From Desulfurococcales archaeon (GTDB lineage Archaea > Thermoproteota > Thermoprotei_A > Sulfolobales > Desulfurococcaceae): DNA of 35,042 nt. Below are positions 15,304 to 23,347 of the stretch, piece after piece. The stretch covers positions 1 through 35,042 of the forward strand of contig JAGGXK010000054.1 of NCBI GenBank assembly GCA_021163115.1, written 5' to 3'. The translations under genes and the position numbers were made by a program. Positions within the stretch are counted from its first letter, which is position 1. Each line of letters starts with the position of its first letter. The notes beneath the pieces were generated by a model that was given only the letters and a program-made list of their open reading frames with translations, did no database searches and was not told the origin of the DNA.

Positions 15304-16194
15304 TTGATAGATATAGTGTATGAGAGGGCAAAGAGGGTAGCAGAAACACTGTCAATGTTTAAAGAGGATTTTATAGTTCTATTAGAGAAAAAGGATCCAC
15401 AATACCATGCTGTAAAGTTATTAGCTTTAAAGAATCCTAGAGTAGCTGCTATAGTTTCTATTGCCAATGCTCTTATAAGCTATCAATTGACTGGTAGGGG
15501 GGAGGATTACTGGAGTGAAGTTGGGAGATACTTTGTAGAAAAGAATATTGTAAATCCCGTGGAGCTATTTCTAGAATTTAAGGATTTTCTCCTAAACCAT
15601 ACAAGGTATAACCGTAGATACGTCTATACTAAGATCTCTAGACTTGAGAAGCTATGGAAGAGTAATCTATTAAATACACTATGGGAGAATCCTACACTAT
15701 ATTGTAGATGTCAGGAAAAATTATTAGGAGAGCTGGTAAGGATCTATAGGCAACCTTGGTCTGCAAAAACCCTTGTTTTTGCTGTAAAGATGTATTATTA
15801 TTTCTGTAAAGCCAGAGGCTTAGATGTAAAGCCTAGCCAGAAAATCCCTATGCCATGTGATAGAAGAATATGCTTCATAACACTATCAAGCGGTATCCTA
15901 TACATAAAAGGAGCTATCATTACATGGAATAACATATGGGGGTATGTAGACCTTCTAATGAAGAAACATAGAGACAGCCTTGTCCAAGCCTGGTTTTTAG
16001 TCTCTAAACTTTCTGGTCTCCCCGCTATCTACATGGATACAATTATCTGGCTCTTAGCAAGGTTTATAATGAGGGGGAGAAGCATTGAGGACATCTATAA
16101 AGAGTTTACTAGAGTTTATGAAGTAGAATTCCTTCCCAGCAAACTAGTTAAATCTCTTATCCATGAGCTTCTTTTCATACTTCATGTAGCCTAA
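15304..16194 (+). CDS. Archaeal 8-oxoguanine DNA glycosylase (AGOG)
   Basis: Base-excision repair glycosylase/lyase removing 8-oxoguanine. It is recognised by AIVSIANALISYQLTGRGED near the start, the helix-hairpin-helix segment with the probable catalytic lysine in SAKTLVFAVKM, and the Asp-bearing IPMPCDRRICFITLSSG strand about 31 residues later, as in AGOG (Lys and Asp about 32 apart in the Pyrobaculum enzyme). I choose TTG 15304 (MIDIVYERAKR, about 296 residues) behind GGTG; longer readings extend into the neighbour's promoter. The 3' end overlaps the MATE gene by 51 bp in convergent orientation. Confidence 0.85.
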   Translation: MIDIVYERAKRVAETLSMFKEDFIVLLEKKDPQYHAVKLLALKNPRVAAIVSIANALISYQLTGRGEDYWSEVGRYFVEKNIVNPVELFLEFKDFLLNHTRYNRRYVYTKISRLEKLWKSNLLNTLWENPTLYCRCQEKLLGELVRIYRQPWSAKTLVFAVKMYYYFCKARGLDVKPSQKIPMPCDRRICFITLSSGILYIKGAIITWNNIWGYVDLLMKKHRDSLVQAWFLVSKLSGLPAIYMDTIIWLLARFIMRGRSIEDIYKEFTRVYEVEFLPSKLVKSLIHELLFILHVA

Positions 16195-17568
16195 CTTCCT
16201 TGATTCAATAACAGGTATATCCCATCTACCGAGAACAATCCATGCAACACCTGCTAAGCCGGCAAACACATTGCTTAAACTCATAGATAGCCAGAGCCAC
16301 CATATACCTAGTCCTAGATGTATTGAAAGTATATAGCCAAGCCCTATCCTGATAACCCAGAGCCTTACAATACCTATTAGTGAAGGAGGTACTGTATGAC
16401 CTGAGCCGCTTCCTACAGACATTGATGTAAAGAACATTCCGAAGAATGGTATTGATAATACGAAGAGCTGGACGAGGTTGTCAGCTAGATCAATGATCTG
16501 GGGTGTGCTTGTGAACCACATTATCAATGACCTTCTCAGAGCATATATTATTAAAGCTCCAATAACTGTTCCTCCAGTAATAATTGCTAGGGCTTGATAA
16601 ACAACTTGCCTAGCCCTCTTAGATAGCCCTGCTCCAATATTCTGGCCAACCATTATTGATATAGCCCGTGTAAAACCCCATAGTATTGCATCAGACAAGT
16701 TAATGGCTATCAAGCCTATAGAGTATGCTGTAGCCGCTATTATACCAAAGCTATTCACTATCCTCTGGAGTACTACAAACGATGAAACATTAGCTAGCCT
16801 TAGAGCTATTACTGGAGAACCTATTTTTAGACTCTTTACAAGCCACAGTTTATCCATATGGAGGAATAAATGTATCCTTATACCCTTATACCCTCTAAAC
16901 AATAACAGGGCACCAGCTACTGTAGTAATCATTCTTGCAAGAACTGTTGCAAGAGCAGCTCCTGCTACACCCATTGCTGGAAATGGGCCTATACCAAAGA
17001 TTAGTATAGGATCAAGTATTGCATTAATTGTTGTTGACACTACTGCAAAAATTGTTGGTGTCTTTGTATCTCCTAGCGCCTGCAGCGTTGTCGAGAATGC
17101 AAAGAAGAGGAATGCAAAGAATACTCCCCAGCTTACAATAGCTGTATAAGCTATTGTATCCTCATAGATTTCTTTTGGTGTAGAAACTATATTTGTTATA
17201 ATAAAGTCTTTCATGAAATATATTAGTATAGAGAATAGGAGCCCAAGTATAATCATTACAGTGAATAAGTTGCTAGCAGACTTCTCTGCTTCACTATACT
17301 TCTTTGCACCAACATACTGTGATATAAGTGCTAGGTTAGCTACAGAGAACCCCGTGCCCACGGTGAAGGTAAGCATTATCACAGGCCATACTTGCCTAGG
17401 TACAGCAAGTGCTATGTCACTTAACCTGCTAAGCCATATAGAGTCAACTATGTTGTATGATACTTGTACAAGCTGGGTTATTAGAGGCGGGAGGCCAAGC
17501 CATAGGAGGGTTGATAGTATCCCGCCCTGTGTTATCCTTTCCCTATATTTAATGTAGTCTCTGCTCAT
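16144..17568 (-). CDS. MATE family multidrug/metabolite efflux transporter
   Basis: A 474-residue polytopic membrane protein, probably 12 helices in two six-helix halves, coupled to Na+ or H+ export of organic cations. Family features: LGLPPLITQLVQVSYNIVDS at the first helix, NLALISQYVGAKKYSEAEKS after the second, ALGDTKTPT at the fourth/fifth, ILDPILIFGIGPFPAMGVAGAA mid-protein, and repeated in the second half by IMVGQNIGAGLSKRARQ. The ATG at 17568 is followed by a short charged N-terminus. The last 17 codons overlap the convergent AGOG gene. Substrate unknown. Confidence 0.93.
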   Translation of the reverse strand: MSRDYIKYRERITQGGILSTLLWLGLPPLITQLVQVSYNIVDSIWLSRLSDIALAVPRQVWPVIMLTFTVGTGFSVANLALISQYVGAKKYSEAEKSASNLFTVMIILGLLFSILIYFMKDFIITNIVSTPKEIYEDTIAYTAIVSWGVFFAFLFFAFSTTLQALGDTKTPTIFAVVSTTINAILDPILIFGIGPFPAMGVAGAALATVLARMITTVAGALLLFRGYKGIRIHLFLHMDKLWLVKSLKIGSPVIALRLANVSSFVVLQRIVNSFGIIAATAYSIGLIAINLSDAILWGFTRAISIMVGQNIGAGLSKRARQVVYQALAIITGGTVIGALIIYALRRSLIMWFTSTPQIIDLADNLVQLFVLSIPFFGMFFTSMSVGSGSGHTVPPSLIGIVRLWVIRIGLGYILSIHLGLGIWWLWLSMSLSNVFAGLAGVAWIVLGRWDIPVIESRKLGYMKYEKKLMDKRFN

Positions 17569-17634
17569 ATTCTTCTACCTAAATACTTTAATTAACTAAT
17601 CAAGCCTATTTCTTACCAGTAGTGAGGGTCTAAT

Positions 17635-18327
17635 ATGGTTTTAATCAAGACTAGTTTGGTTCACTCAACGCATATGTTTAGAGGATGTGAAAAAATTATC
17701 GCTGTAATCATACTAGGTAGTACTGAATATCATGGAGACTATCTGCCCTTATCCATTGATGGCATGATTATTGAGAAGCTCTTTGATCAAAGTATAGCGG
17801 AGATCAAGCTACCTGATAACATATGTCTATTAGAACTGCCTACAATACACTATGGCTACTCTATTGAATGGATTGGATATCCCGGCACAATATCGCTTAA
17901 ACCCGAAACACTGCTAGCCATTCTAAGAGATATAGTCTATAGCCTTAGAGATAGTACTGGAATAAATGGAGTCCTCATCATAAATGGGCATGGCGGAAAC
18001 ACTGGCTTACTAGAAAGCTTTGCTAGAGAACTCTTTTTCAAGAACCATATTAAGACCGTGGTTGTTGATCTATGGAGACTAGCAAGTAGAAAGGGCTTGG
18101 GCTTCTGCCACGCATGTAGTTTTGAAATAGAGCTAGCAAAAAAATTAGGCCTTCCCTACAACCCTAAACATAGTAAATCACAGCATACAGGAAAAATTTC
18201 AACACATAAAGATCTTATAGCTTACACTAATGAAAGTATTCCTGGGGGAGGCGAGATTGATGTTAAAGAATTTATTGAATATTTCAAGAACATGCTAAGA
18301 AATGCTATTAAACTACTCATATCATAG
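17635..18327 (+). CDS. Creatininase family amidohydrolase
   Basis: A 230-residue metal-dependent amidohydrolase-fold protein. Motifs: LGSTEYHGDYLPLSID (Glu31, His33, Asp42 as metal ligands; the usual form is GSTEQHGPHLPL-x-TD), INGHGGNTGLLE, and HACSFEIELA where most members have HAGE-x-ETS. Family members include creatininase and the archaeal FAPy deformylase ArfB of riboflavin/F420 synthesis. The altered HACSFE motif and the lack of neighbouring riboflavin genes leave the substrate open. ATG 17635 follows GAGGG. It is divergent from the MATE gene by 66 bp. Confidence 0.85.
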   Translation: MVLIKTSLVHSTHMFRGCEKIIAVIILGSTEYHGDYLPLSIDGMIIEKLFDQSIAEIKLPDNICLLELPTIHYGYSIEWIGYPGTISLKPETLLAILRDIVYSLRDSTGINGVLIINGHGGNTGLLESFARELFFKNHIKTVVVDLWRLASRKGLGFCHACSFEIELAKKLGLPYNPKHSKSQHTGKISTHKDLIAYTNESIPGGGEIDVKEFIEYFKNMLRNAIKLLIS

Positions 18328-18462
18328 AATGTACCCATATCCGATAAGGAAAGATATAATTATGAAGTTTATAAGGAATTTATGTATTAATTAGATTATA
18401 CTATGGCTGCATTATTTCTAATATGTATTATATTATGAAAATAAATTATGATGTATTTTAAA

Positions 18463-18472
18463 ACTTATATAA
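18463..18472 (+). promoter_or_regulatory. TATA box of the COG2401 gene
   Basis: ACTTATATAA lies about 40-48 nt before ATG 18511. Because it falls inside the longest possible reading of the gene (from ATG 18448), it argues that translation begins at 18511, behind AGGTG at 18496-18500. Confidence 0.5.
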
Positions 18473-18510
18473 TTGTTCAACGAGATCCCTATACTAGGTG
18501 TATATGTCTT

Positions 18511-20469
18511 ATGAATGAGGAGCCAGTGGGTCGAGGAGTAATTGTTTACACAAGGATAATAGAAGACCCCTTTAAAACTATTGATAGGAGAGGTTATAGA
18601 TGGTTTGGAACCCTTGTTGTAGAGATAGATAAGCGTAGAGTACACTTACTAATGACGGGGAGTATATCCCAGTGGTTTAGTAAAGGAGAGAAAGTAAAGA
18701 TCATGTTAAAGAACGAGCCGAGGAAAATAGAGGATGTGTGGATACTTGGTTTCAACGACTATGAGCTATATAGAATATGGGGCGAGGATCAGGTAAAGGT
18801 ATGGCCGCCCTGGTCTAGTGTGACAAGGCTTCCCCGATACGACCCTCTTGGAAAGAAGACTGTTTATGAATATACCGTGGTTGCACGTGAAGCAGTTAGT
18901 GAAGAAGACTATATGGAGATTGTAGGGCTTGAACAATACCATTATGCAAGCAAGGAAGAGATCGTGGCTATATGGAGATGCCCTGTCTGCGGAGAATATG
19001 TTGAAGCAAATATCCAGCCACTATGCCCAAGAGACAATATCCCTATGAAGCTACAGGAGATAAGAGGGAGTCTTCCAAGTAGTAGATTCCTTGTCTTAGA
19101 ACTAGTTAATAGGAGAGAATATGAACCAAGAATCGTGGGGTATGTTCGGGTTGATACCCCTATTCCTCTCATGAATAGGAGATTACCTGATGGCAGTATT
19201 GAGAAAATGATTAGAGAGAAAGTTTTCCCAAGCCACTGGTTCCATCCAACATACTGGCCAACAGCCTTGGAGGAGAAGAAACCCATTCTAAAACGGTATA
19301 GGGAACTATATAACTTATATAGATCGCGGAGACTTGCAAGAGCTATAGTTGGAGAGGAGGTAAGTAGCCAGGCACTACGTATAGCTAATACTGCTGCAGC
19401 AAGAATTGCAAGAGCTGTTGTTCATCCAGACTATAGAGGCGATGGATTAGGTGTTCTAGCTGTTAAAATGGCTATTCAGTGGATCAAGGAACGTAGAATA
19501 CCAGAGATGAAGAAGGAGAAGCATATTGTAGAGACAATAGCTATGATGGCTCGTTATAACCCATTTTTTGAGAAAACAGGATTCTACTACATGTGGGATA
19601 CTGGAAGCGGACGACCTGTACTAATGTATCCCTTAACAAGTACTGCTAGGGAGAGAATAGAGTCTTTCCTAAGAAGTGATAAGTATGCCAAACTACATGG
19701 AGGTAAACTGTATAGATCTAGATATGGTGTTGTAGAAAAACTTTCAGCCCCAATCGAGATAAAGAATCTAACCAAGATCTTCTCTAGCACACTAGATGTT
19801 GATAGATTACCTAGAGAGTTAAGAGATATATTAATAGCCTTTGGCGTTGAACGAAGAACAATCGAGAAATATATACTTAAGGATGTCAACTTAAAGATCA
19901 ATCCCGGGGAGATCGTGATTGTTGTTGGTGCCAGTGGGACAGGGAAGACAACATTTCTCAGAATGATTATTGGAGCAACTGATCCTAAGAGAAAAGATGA
20001 TCCAAGGTATAAGCCTTCTAAGGGAAAGGTTATTGTCCCAGAGAATGTAAGGATAGCATACCTACTGCCAGGTGAGAACGAGCCTGTTTTTGGAGCTGAA
20101 ACCCTACTTGAGCATCTATCAAGCAAAATAGGTGACCCGGCAGCTGCTGTTGAAACACTAAATATGGTTGGCCTAGGTGATGCAGTATTCTATAGAGCTA
20201 GGTTTAACGAATTATCCACAGGCCAGAAAGAGAGAGCTAAGCTAGCTAGTTTGCTTGCAGAGAAGCCAAATCTACTCATCATTGATGAGTTCACCGCCCA
20301 TCTAGACACATTAACTGCACAGAGAGTAGCTAGGAAGATGGGCGTCTTAGCTAGGAAGGCAGGGATAACACTTATTGCAGCAACCAACAGGCCCGAAGTA
20401 ATAGATGTATTGAACCCAGATAAACTCATCTATATAGGCTATGGAACAGCCATTGTTAGACGTTTATAG
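18511..20469 (+). CDS. COG2401: GNAT acetyltransferase-like domain fused to ABC ATPase
   Basis: An archaeal fusion of unknown role, about 652 residues from the chosen start (MNEEPVGRGVIVYTRI). In order it has an N-terminal beta domain, a two-CxxC zinc ribbon (CPVCGEYVEA ... LCPRDN), a GNAT-like domain (RAVVHPDYRGDGLGVLAVKM), then a soluble ABC ATPase with Walker A GASGTGKTT, signature LSTGQKERAKLA and Walker B LLIIDEFTAHLD. No membrane helices or permease neighbour are present, so it is probably not a transporter; an RNA or ribosome-linked modification role has been suggested for similar soluble ABCs but is unproven here. Its stop codon lies at the left breakpoint of the inverted segment of the next gene, so the last residues may be altered. 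Confidence 0.92.
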   Translation: MNEEPVGRGVIVYTRIIEDPFKTIDRRGYRWFGTLVVEIDKRRVHLLMTGSISQWFSKGEKVKIMLKNEPRKIEDVWILGFNDYELYRIWGEDQVKVWPPWSSVTRLPRYDPLGKKTVYEYTVVAREAVSEEDYMEIVGLEQYHYASKEEIVAIWRCPVCGEYVEANIQPLCPRDNIPMKLQEIRGSLPSSRFLVLELVNRREYEPRIVGYVRVDTPIPLMNRRLPDGSIEKMIREKVFPSHWFHPTYWPTALEEKKPILKRYRELYNLYRSRRLARAIVGEEVSSQALRIANTAAARIARAVVHPDYRGDGLGVLAVKMAIQWIKERRIPEMKKEKHIVETIAMMARYNPFFEKTGFYYMWDTGSGRPVLMYPLTSTARERIESFLRSDKYAKLHGGKLYRSRYGVVEKLSAPIEIKNLTKIFSSTLDVDRLPRELRDILIAFGVERRTIEKYILKDVNLKINPGEIVIVVGASGTGKTTFLRMIIGATDPKRKDDPRYKPSKGKVIVPENVRIAYLLPGENEPVFGAETLLEHLSSKIGDPAAAVETLNMVGLGDAVFYRARFNELSTGQKERAKLASLLAEKPNLLIIDEFTAHLDTLTAQRVARKMGVLARKAGITLIAATNRPEVIDVLNPDKLIYIGYGTAIVRRL

Positions 20470-20999
20470 TCAACTCCTTAAATTCTTCAATAAGCTCGTG
20501 TGTATATTACTCCTTGCTTATAGCTAGAGCTACTAATGGAGGTTCTTCACTGACAGGCATAACCCATGATGCAGCCATGACATTATATCCGCCCTGCTTC
20601 CTCCTTGTAACAATTAAATATACTGGACGTGGATGTAGGACATAGTAGTTCTCTCTATCTATAGTTGTTGGAGAAGAACACCTAGATATAGTATATAGAG
20701 CTGGCACTATTACTGGGAGAAATACTGATAAATGGAACATGCTGGGACTGAAGCCCCTTGAATCCATATCTATTTCTACACCAGGAATAGATGGAGCATA
20801 TGGTGTTATAGAGTGTAAACTACAAGACAAGATTGATGCTGGTGAATGTTCTATATTTATTTGTGAAGTATTAACTATAAGAGTTGATAAGGAGAAGTAC
20901 ACAAGGTATGGATGGGATTTCAAGAAAACAAAACTACTACATATAAGGGGTAGAGCTTTCACTTTACCAGGACGCCTGGTATTTGCTGAGAGAAGATAA
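20466..20999. pseudogene. Flavin-reductase-like gene split by an internal inversion
   Basis: The C-terminal two thirds read on the plus strand (about 20664-20999: EEHLDIVYRAGTITGRNTDK, then STPGIDGAYGVIECKL, KLLHIRGRAFTLPGR). The N-terminal third reads on the minus strand (about 20664 down to 20466: YVLHPRPVYLIVTRRKQGGY, NVMAASWVMPVSEEPPLVAL, YTHELIEEFKELT). Flipping 20466-20664 joins the two in frame (KELT then IVVGEEHL) into one flavoredoxin/DIM6-type flavin reductase of about 190 residues. The minus-strand part also has an in-frame TAA (20507-20509), and no start codon survives upstream. Short CTATA/TATAG sequences lie at both breakpoints. The gene is inactive as it stands, unless the plus-strand remainder (86 residues from ATG 20739) is used. 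Confidence 0.8.
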
Positions 21000-21051
21000 T
21001 AGCTTAACAATATAATACTGCTTATTAATCTAATTTTTCAGGAGATACCAT

Positions 21052-21678
21052 ATGTATAGAGTATCAAAGAAGCTTGTTCTCGCCACCAAAAGTCCGAGAA
21101 GAATAGCTTTGCTAAAGGAGCTTGGAATAGACTTTCTTGTTATTAAGCCGAGAACCTACGAGAGTATACATAGGGCTCAGCCTAGATCAATAGTCTTAGA
21201 TAGTGCTAGGCGTAAAGCCTACTCAGTACTAGATAGTGTCCCATATAATGCAGTCGTAGTTGCTGCAGACACTATCATTGTAGATGACAGCAATAGAGTT
21301 TATGGTAAGCCATCAAGCCTATCAGAAGCAGCAAGAATATTAAAAATACTTAGAGGCAAGTGGCATCGTGTACTAACCGGTGTTTATATAGTTGATGTAC
21401 CTGATAGGCTAGAGGACTTCTTTATCTCTGAAACAAAGGTTAAGCTAAGGAATTTCTCTGACAAGGAACTAGAGGTATACTTGTCTTCTCTAGAGTCCTT
21501 AGATAAAGCTGGTGCTTATGCTCTTCAGGGAATTGGCAGGTTTCTCGTAGAGGAAATTATTGGTGATCCATATAATGTTGTAGGTTTACCTCTATCTAAG
21601 CTTTATGAAGTATTATTAAAACATGGTATAGACCTGCTTAAGATGGCGGTGATGAAGAAAGTTGTTGGAGCCCCTTGA
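21052..21678 (+). CDS. maf: Maf-like nucleoside triphosphate pyrophosphatase (dTTP/UTP type)
   Basis: House-cleaning pyrophosphatase that hydrolyses non-canonical or selected NTPs to NMPs. The 208-residue protein shows the family motifs KLVLATKSPRRIALLKELG, VAADTIIVDD, YGKPSSLSEA, HRVLTGV and DKAGAYALQGIGRFLVEEI. The DKAGAY-x-x-QG form is typical of the YhdE (dTTP/UTP) rather than the YceF (m7GTP) branch. ATG 21052 is preceded by AGGAGAT at a good spacing, with a TATA-like AATATAATAC some 45 nt upstream. Its 3' end overlaps the radical SAM gene by 17 nt, indicating cotranscription. Confidence 0.93.
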   Translation: MYRVSKKLVLATKSPRRIALLKELGIDFLVIKPRTYESIHRAQPRSIVLDSARRKAYSVLDSVPYNAVVVAADTIIVDDSNRVYGKPSSLSEAARILKILRGKWHRVLTGVYIVDVPDRLEDFFISETKVKLRNFSDKELEVYLSSLESLDKAGAYALQGIGRFLVEEIIGDPYNVVGLPLSKLYEVLLKHGIDLLKMAVMKKVVGAP

Positions 21679-22813
21679 TCCTATATCAATTATTTATTAT
21701 AGACCAGATGCTCTACGGGTATGGACTTATCCAGAAATTAAGGAGAGGCTCAGCTGGTACTATGAAGTTATGAAGGATTTAAAGCCAGCAAAGTTTATCA
21801 TAGCAAAACATATTGAGTCCCCCGTAAACCCATATAGAAAAGACCTTAGTATAGAGGATCTATGGAAGATCCATAGGGATCTAGAGAAGGAGTTCAGGAA
21901 GACATGGCTAAGTATAAAGAATGGAGAACAAAAACTTGGATCCAAGAGGCCTGAATATAGTTTTCTTGATGTAAAGATAGCTATTGTAAAACGTATGCTG
22001 AGAGAATGTAGTTTCTGCGAATGGAGATGTAGAGTGGATAGAACTAGTGGTAAAAAAGGTGTATGCAGATTAGATGCAACAACTTATGTGGACACATACT
22101 TCCACCATATGGGGGAGGAAGCGCCTCTTGTACCATCAGGTACAATATTTTATGGCGGATGTAATTTTAGATGTGTTTTCTGCCAAAACTGGACAATAAG
22201 TCAGGCAAATCCTTATGCAGGAATAATTGTTGATGCTCGAAAACTAGCAAGTATCCAAGAGGAACTAAGGAGGAGTGGGGCTAGAAATATAAATCATGTG
22301 GGAGGAGATCCTACTCCAAACCTTCACACTATATTAGAGAGTCTTAAATATCTTGAAATAAATGTTCCACAGCTCTGGAATAGTAACATGTATTTAACAA
22401 GAGAGGCCATGGATCTACTAAAGGATGTCATAGACATATGGCTTCCAGACTTTAAATACGGAAACAATAAGTGTGCACAGAGACTCTCAGTTATACGTAA
22501 CTACTATGATATAGTTACAAGGAATCTAAAGATAGCTTATGAAAATGGTGATATGATAATAAGACACCTGGTACTACCAAGCCATATAGAGTGTTGTACA
22601 AAAAGAGTGCTTGAATGGATCTCGAAGAACACGCCTAGAGCTATAGTGAATATAATGGATCAATACAGACCCGATTATCTTGTGCTAAGAATGCCTAAGA
22701 GGTTCAAAGAAATAGCTAGAAGGCCTAGTTTAACAGAGTTGAGAAATGCATATAGCTATGCAAGAAAATATGGATTCTCTAAATGCCCGGAGGAATTATG
22801 CTTTAAAGAATAA
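21662..22813 (+). CDS. PflX-like radical SAM protein (COG1313 type)
   Basis: A 383-residue radical SAM protein related to pyruvate formate-lyase activating enzymes; its substrate is unknown. The [4Fe-4S]/SAM motif is CNFRCVFC (Cys167, Cys171, Cys174), followed by QNWTISQANPYAG. Before it lies an extra cysteine cluster (CSFCEWRCRVDRTSGKKGVC) characteristic of this branch, possibly a second cluster site. The SAM-binding glycine motif is probably NHVGGDPTPNLH. The start is TTG 21662, inside the maf end. No glycyl-radical enzyme gene is in view, so the activase role is not supported by context. Confidence 0.88.
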   Translation: MLEPLDPISIIYYRPDALRVWTYPEIKERLSWYYEVMKDLKPAKFIIAKHIESPVNPYRKDLSIEDLWKIHRDLEKEFRKTWLSIKNGEQKLGSKRPEYSFLDVKIAIVKRMLRECSFCEWRCRVDRTSGKKGVCRLDATTYVDTYFHHMGEEAPLVPSGTIFYGGCNFRCVFCQNWTISQANPYAGIIVDARKLASIQEELRRSGARNINHVGGDPTPNLHTILESLKYLEINVPQLWNSNMYLTREAMDLLKDVIDIWLPDFKYGNNKCAQRLSVIRNYYDIVTRNLKIAYENGDMIIRHLVLPSHIECCTKRVLEWISKNTPRAIVNIMDQYRPDYLVLRMPKRFKEIARRPSLTELRNAYSYARKYGFSKCPEELCFKE

Positions 22814-22848
22814 AACTGTATAAAAACACCCACAATGGTGTAGGTACT

Positions 22849-23253
22849 ATGGAGGCCCCTGATAATGTTAGTGAGTATTGGTTCTTAGAATTCTATAGGG
22901 TCCTTGTTACAAGAATTGATAATGAAAACTATGTATCTGTTGATGTCTATAGAGAGGAGTGGCCATGGAGTCTTGATGGTTCAACAAAGATCTGTGTAAA
23001 GGATGAAGAATATTGTCTATTATATCATGTAATCGATAGGGATCTTGTTAATAAGGTGTTTGATAAGCTTGCGGAAAACATTGTTAAGGTAGAAGCTGTT
23101 GGAGTAAAGACTAGGGACAAGCTTGAGACAGTTAATGTAAGGTACATTATTAGAGGCGAATTAAAATATAATGATATAGAGCAGCTATTTTATAATTCTT
23201 GGAAGCTTATTGGATGCAGTCCTCCTTCTATAGAAGAGTTACCCATCCAATGA
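22849..23253 (+). CDS. Hypothetical protein, 134 residues
   Basis: Not recognised. A soluble, beta-rich acidic protein: WFLEFYRVLVTRIDNENYVS, VDVYREEWPWSLDGSTKICV, then a C-terminal part with VRYIIRGELKYNDIEQLFYN. Cys pairs are scattered and do not form a metal motif. It lies 35 nt after the radical SAM gene on the same strand and could be its operon partner. ATG 22849 is preceded by GGTG. Composition and codon use are like the neighbours, so I take it as a real gene. Confidence 0.65.
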   Translation: MEAPDNVSEYWFLEFYRVLVTRIDNENYVSVDVYREEWPWSLDGSTKICVKDEEYCLLYHVIDRDLVNKVFDKLAENIVKVEAVGVKTRDKLETVNVRYIIRGELKYNDIEQLFYNSWKLIGCSPPSIEELPIQ

Positions 23254-23347
23254 AGAAAAATATTATAGTATTAATAGCTAACCTTTATAGAGAGCTACTA
23301 AGTATTTTCTATTACTTAGCTAACTATTATTTGGAGGATATATTGTA

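Noticed and set aside
20507-21010. Single minus-strand gene of 167 codons
   Set aside because: Its C-terminal part is the inverted N-terminal third of a flavin reductase, while the rest is antisense of the plus-strand remainder. It is not one protein.
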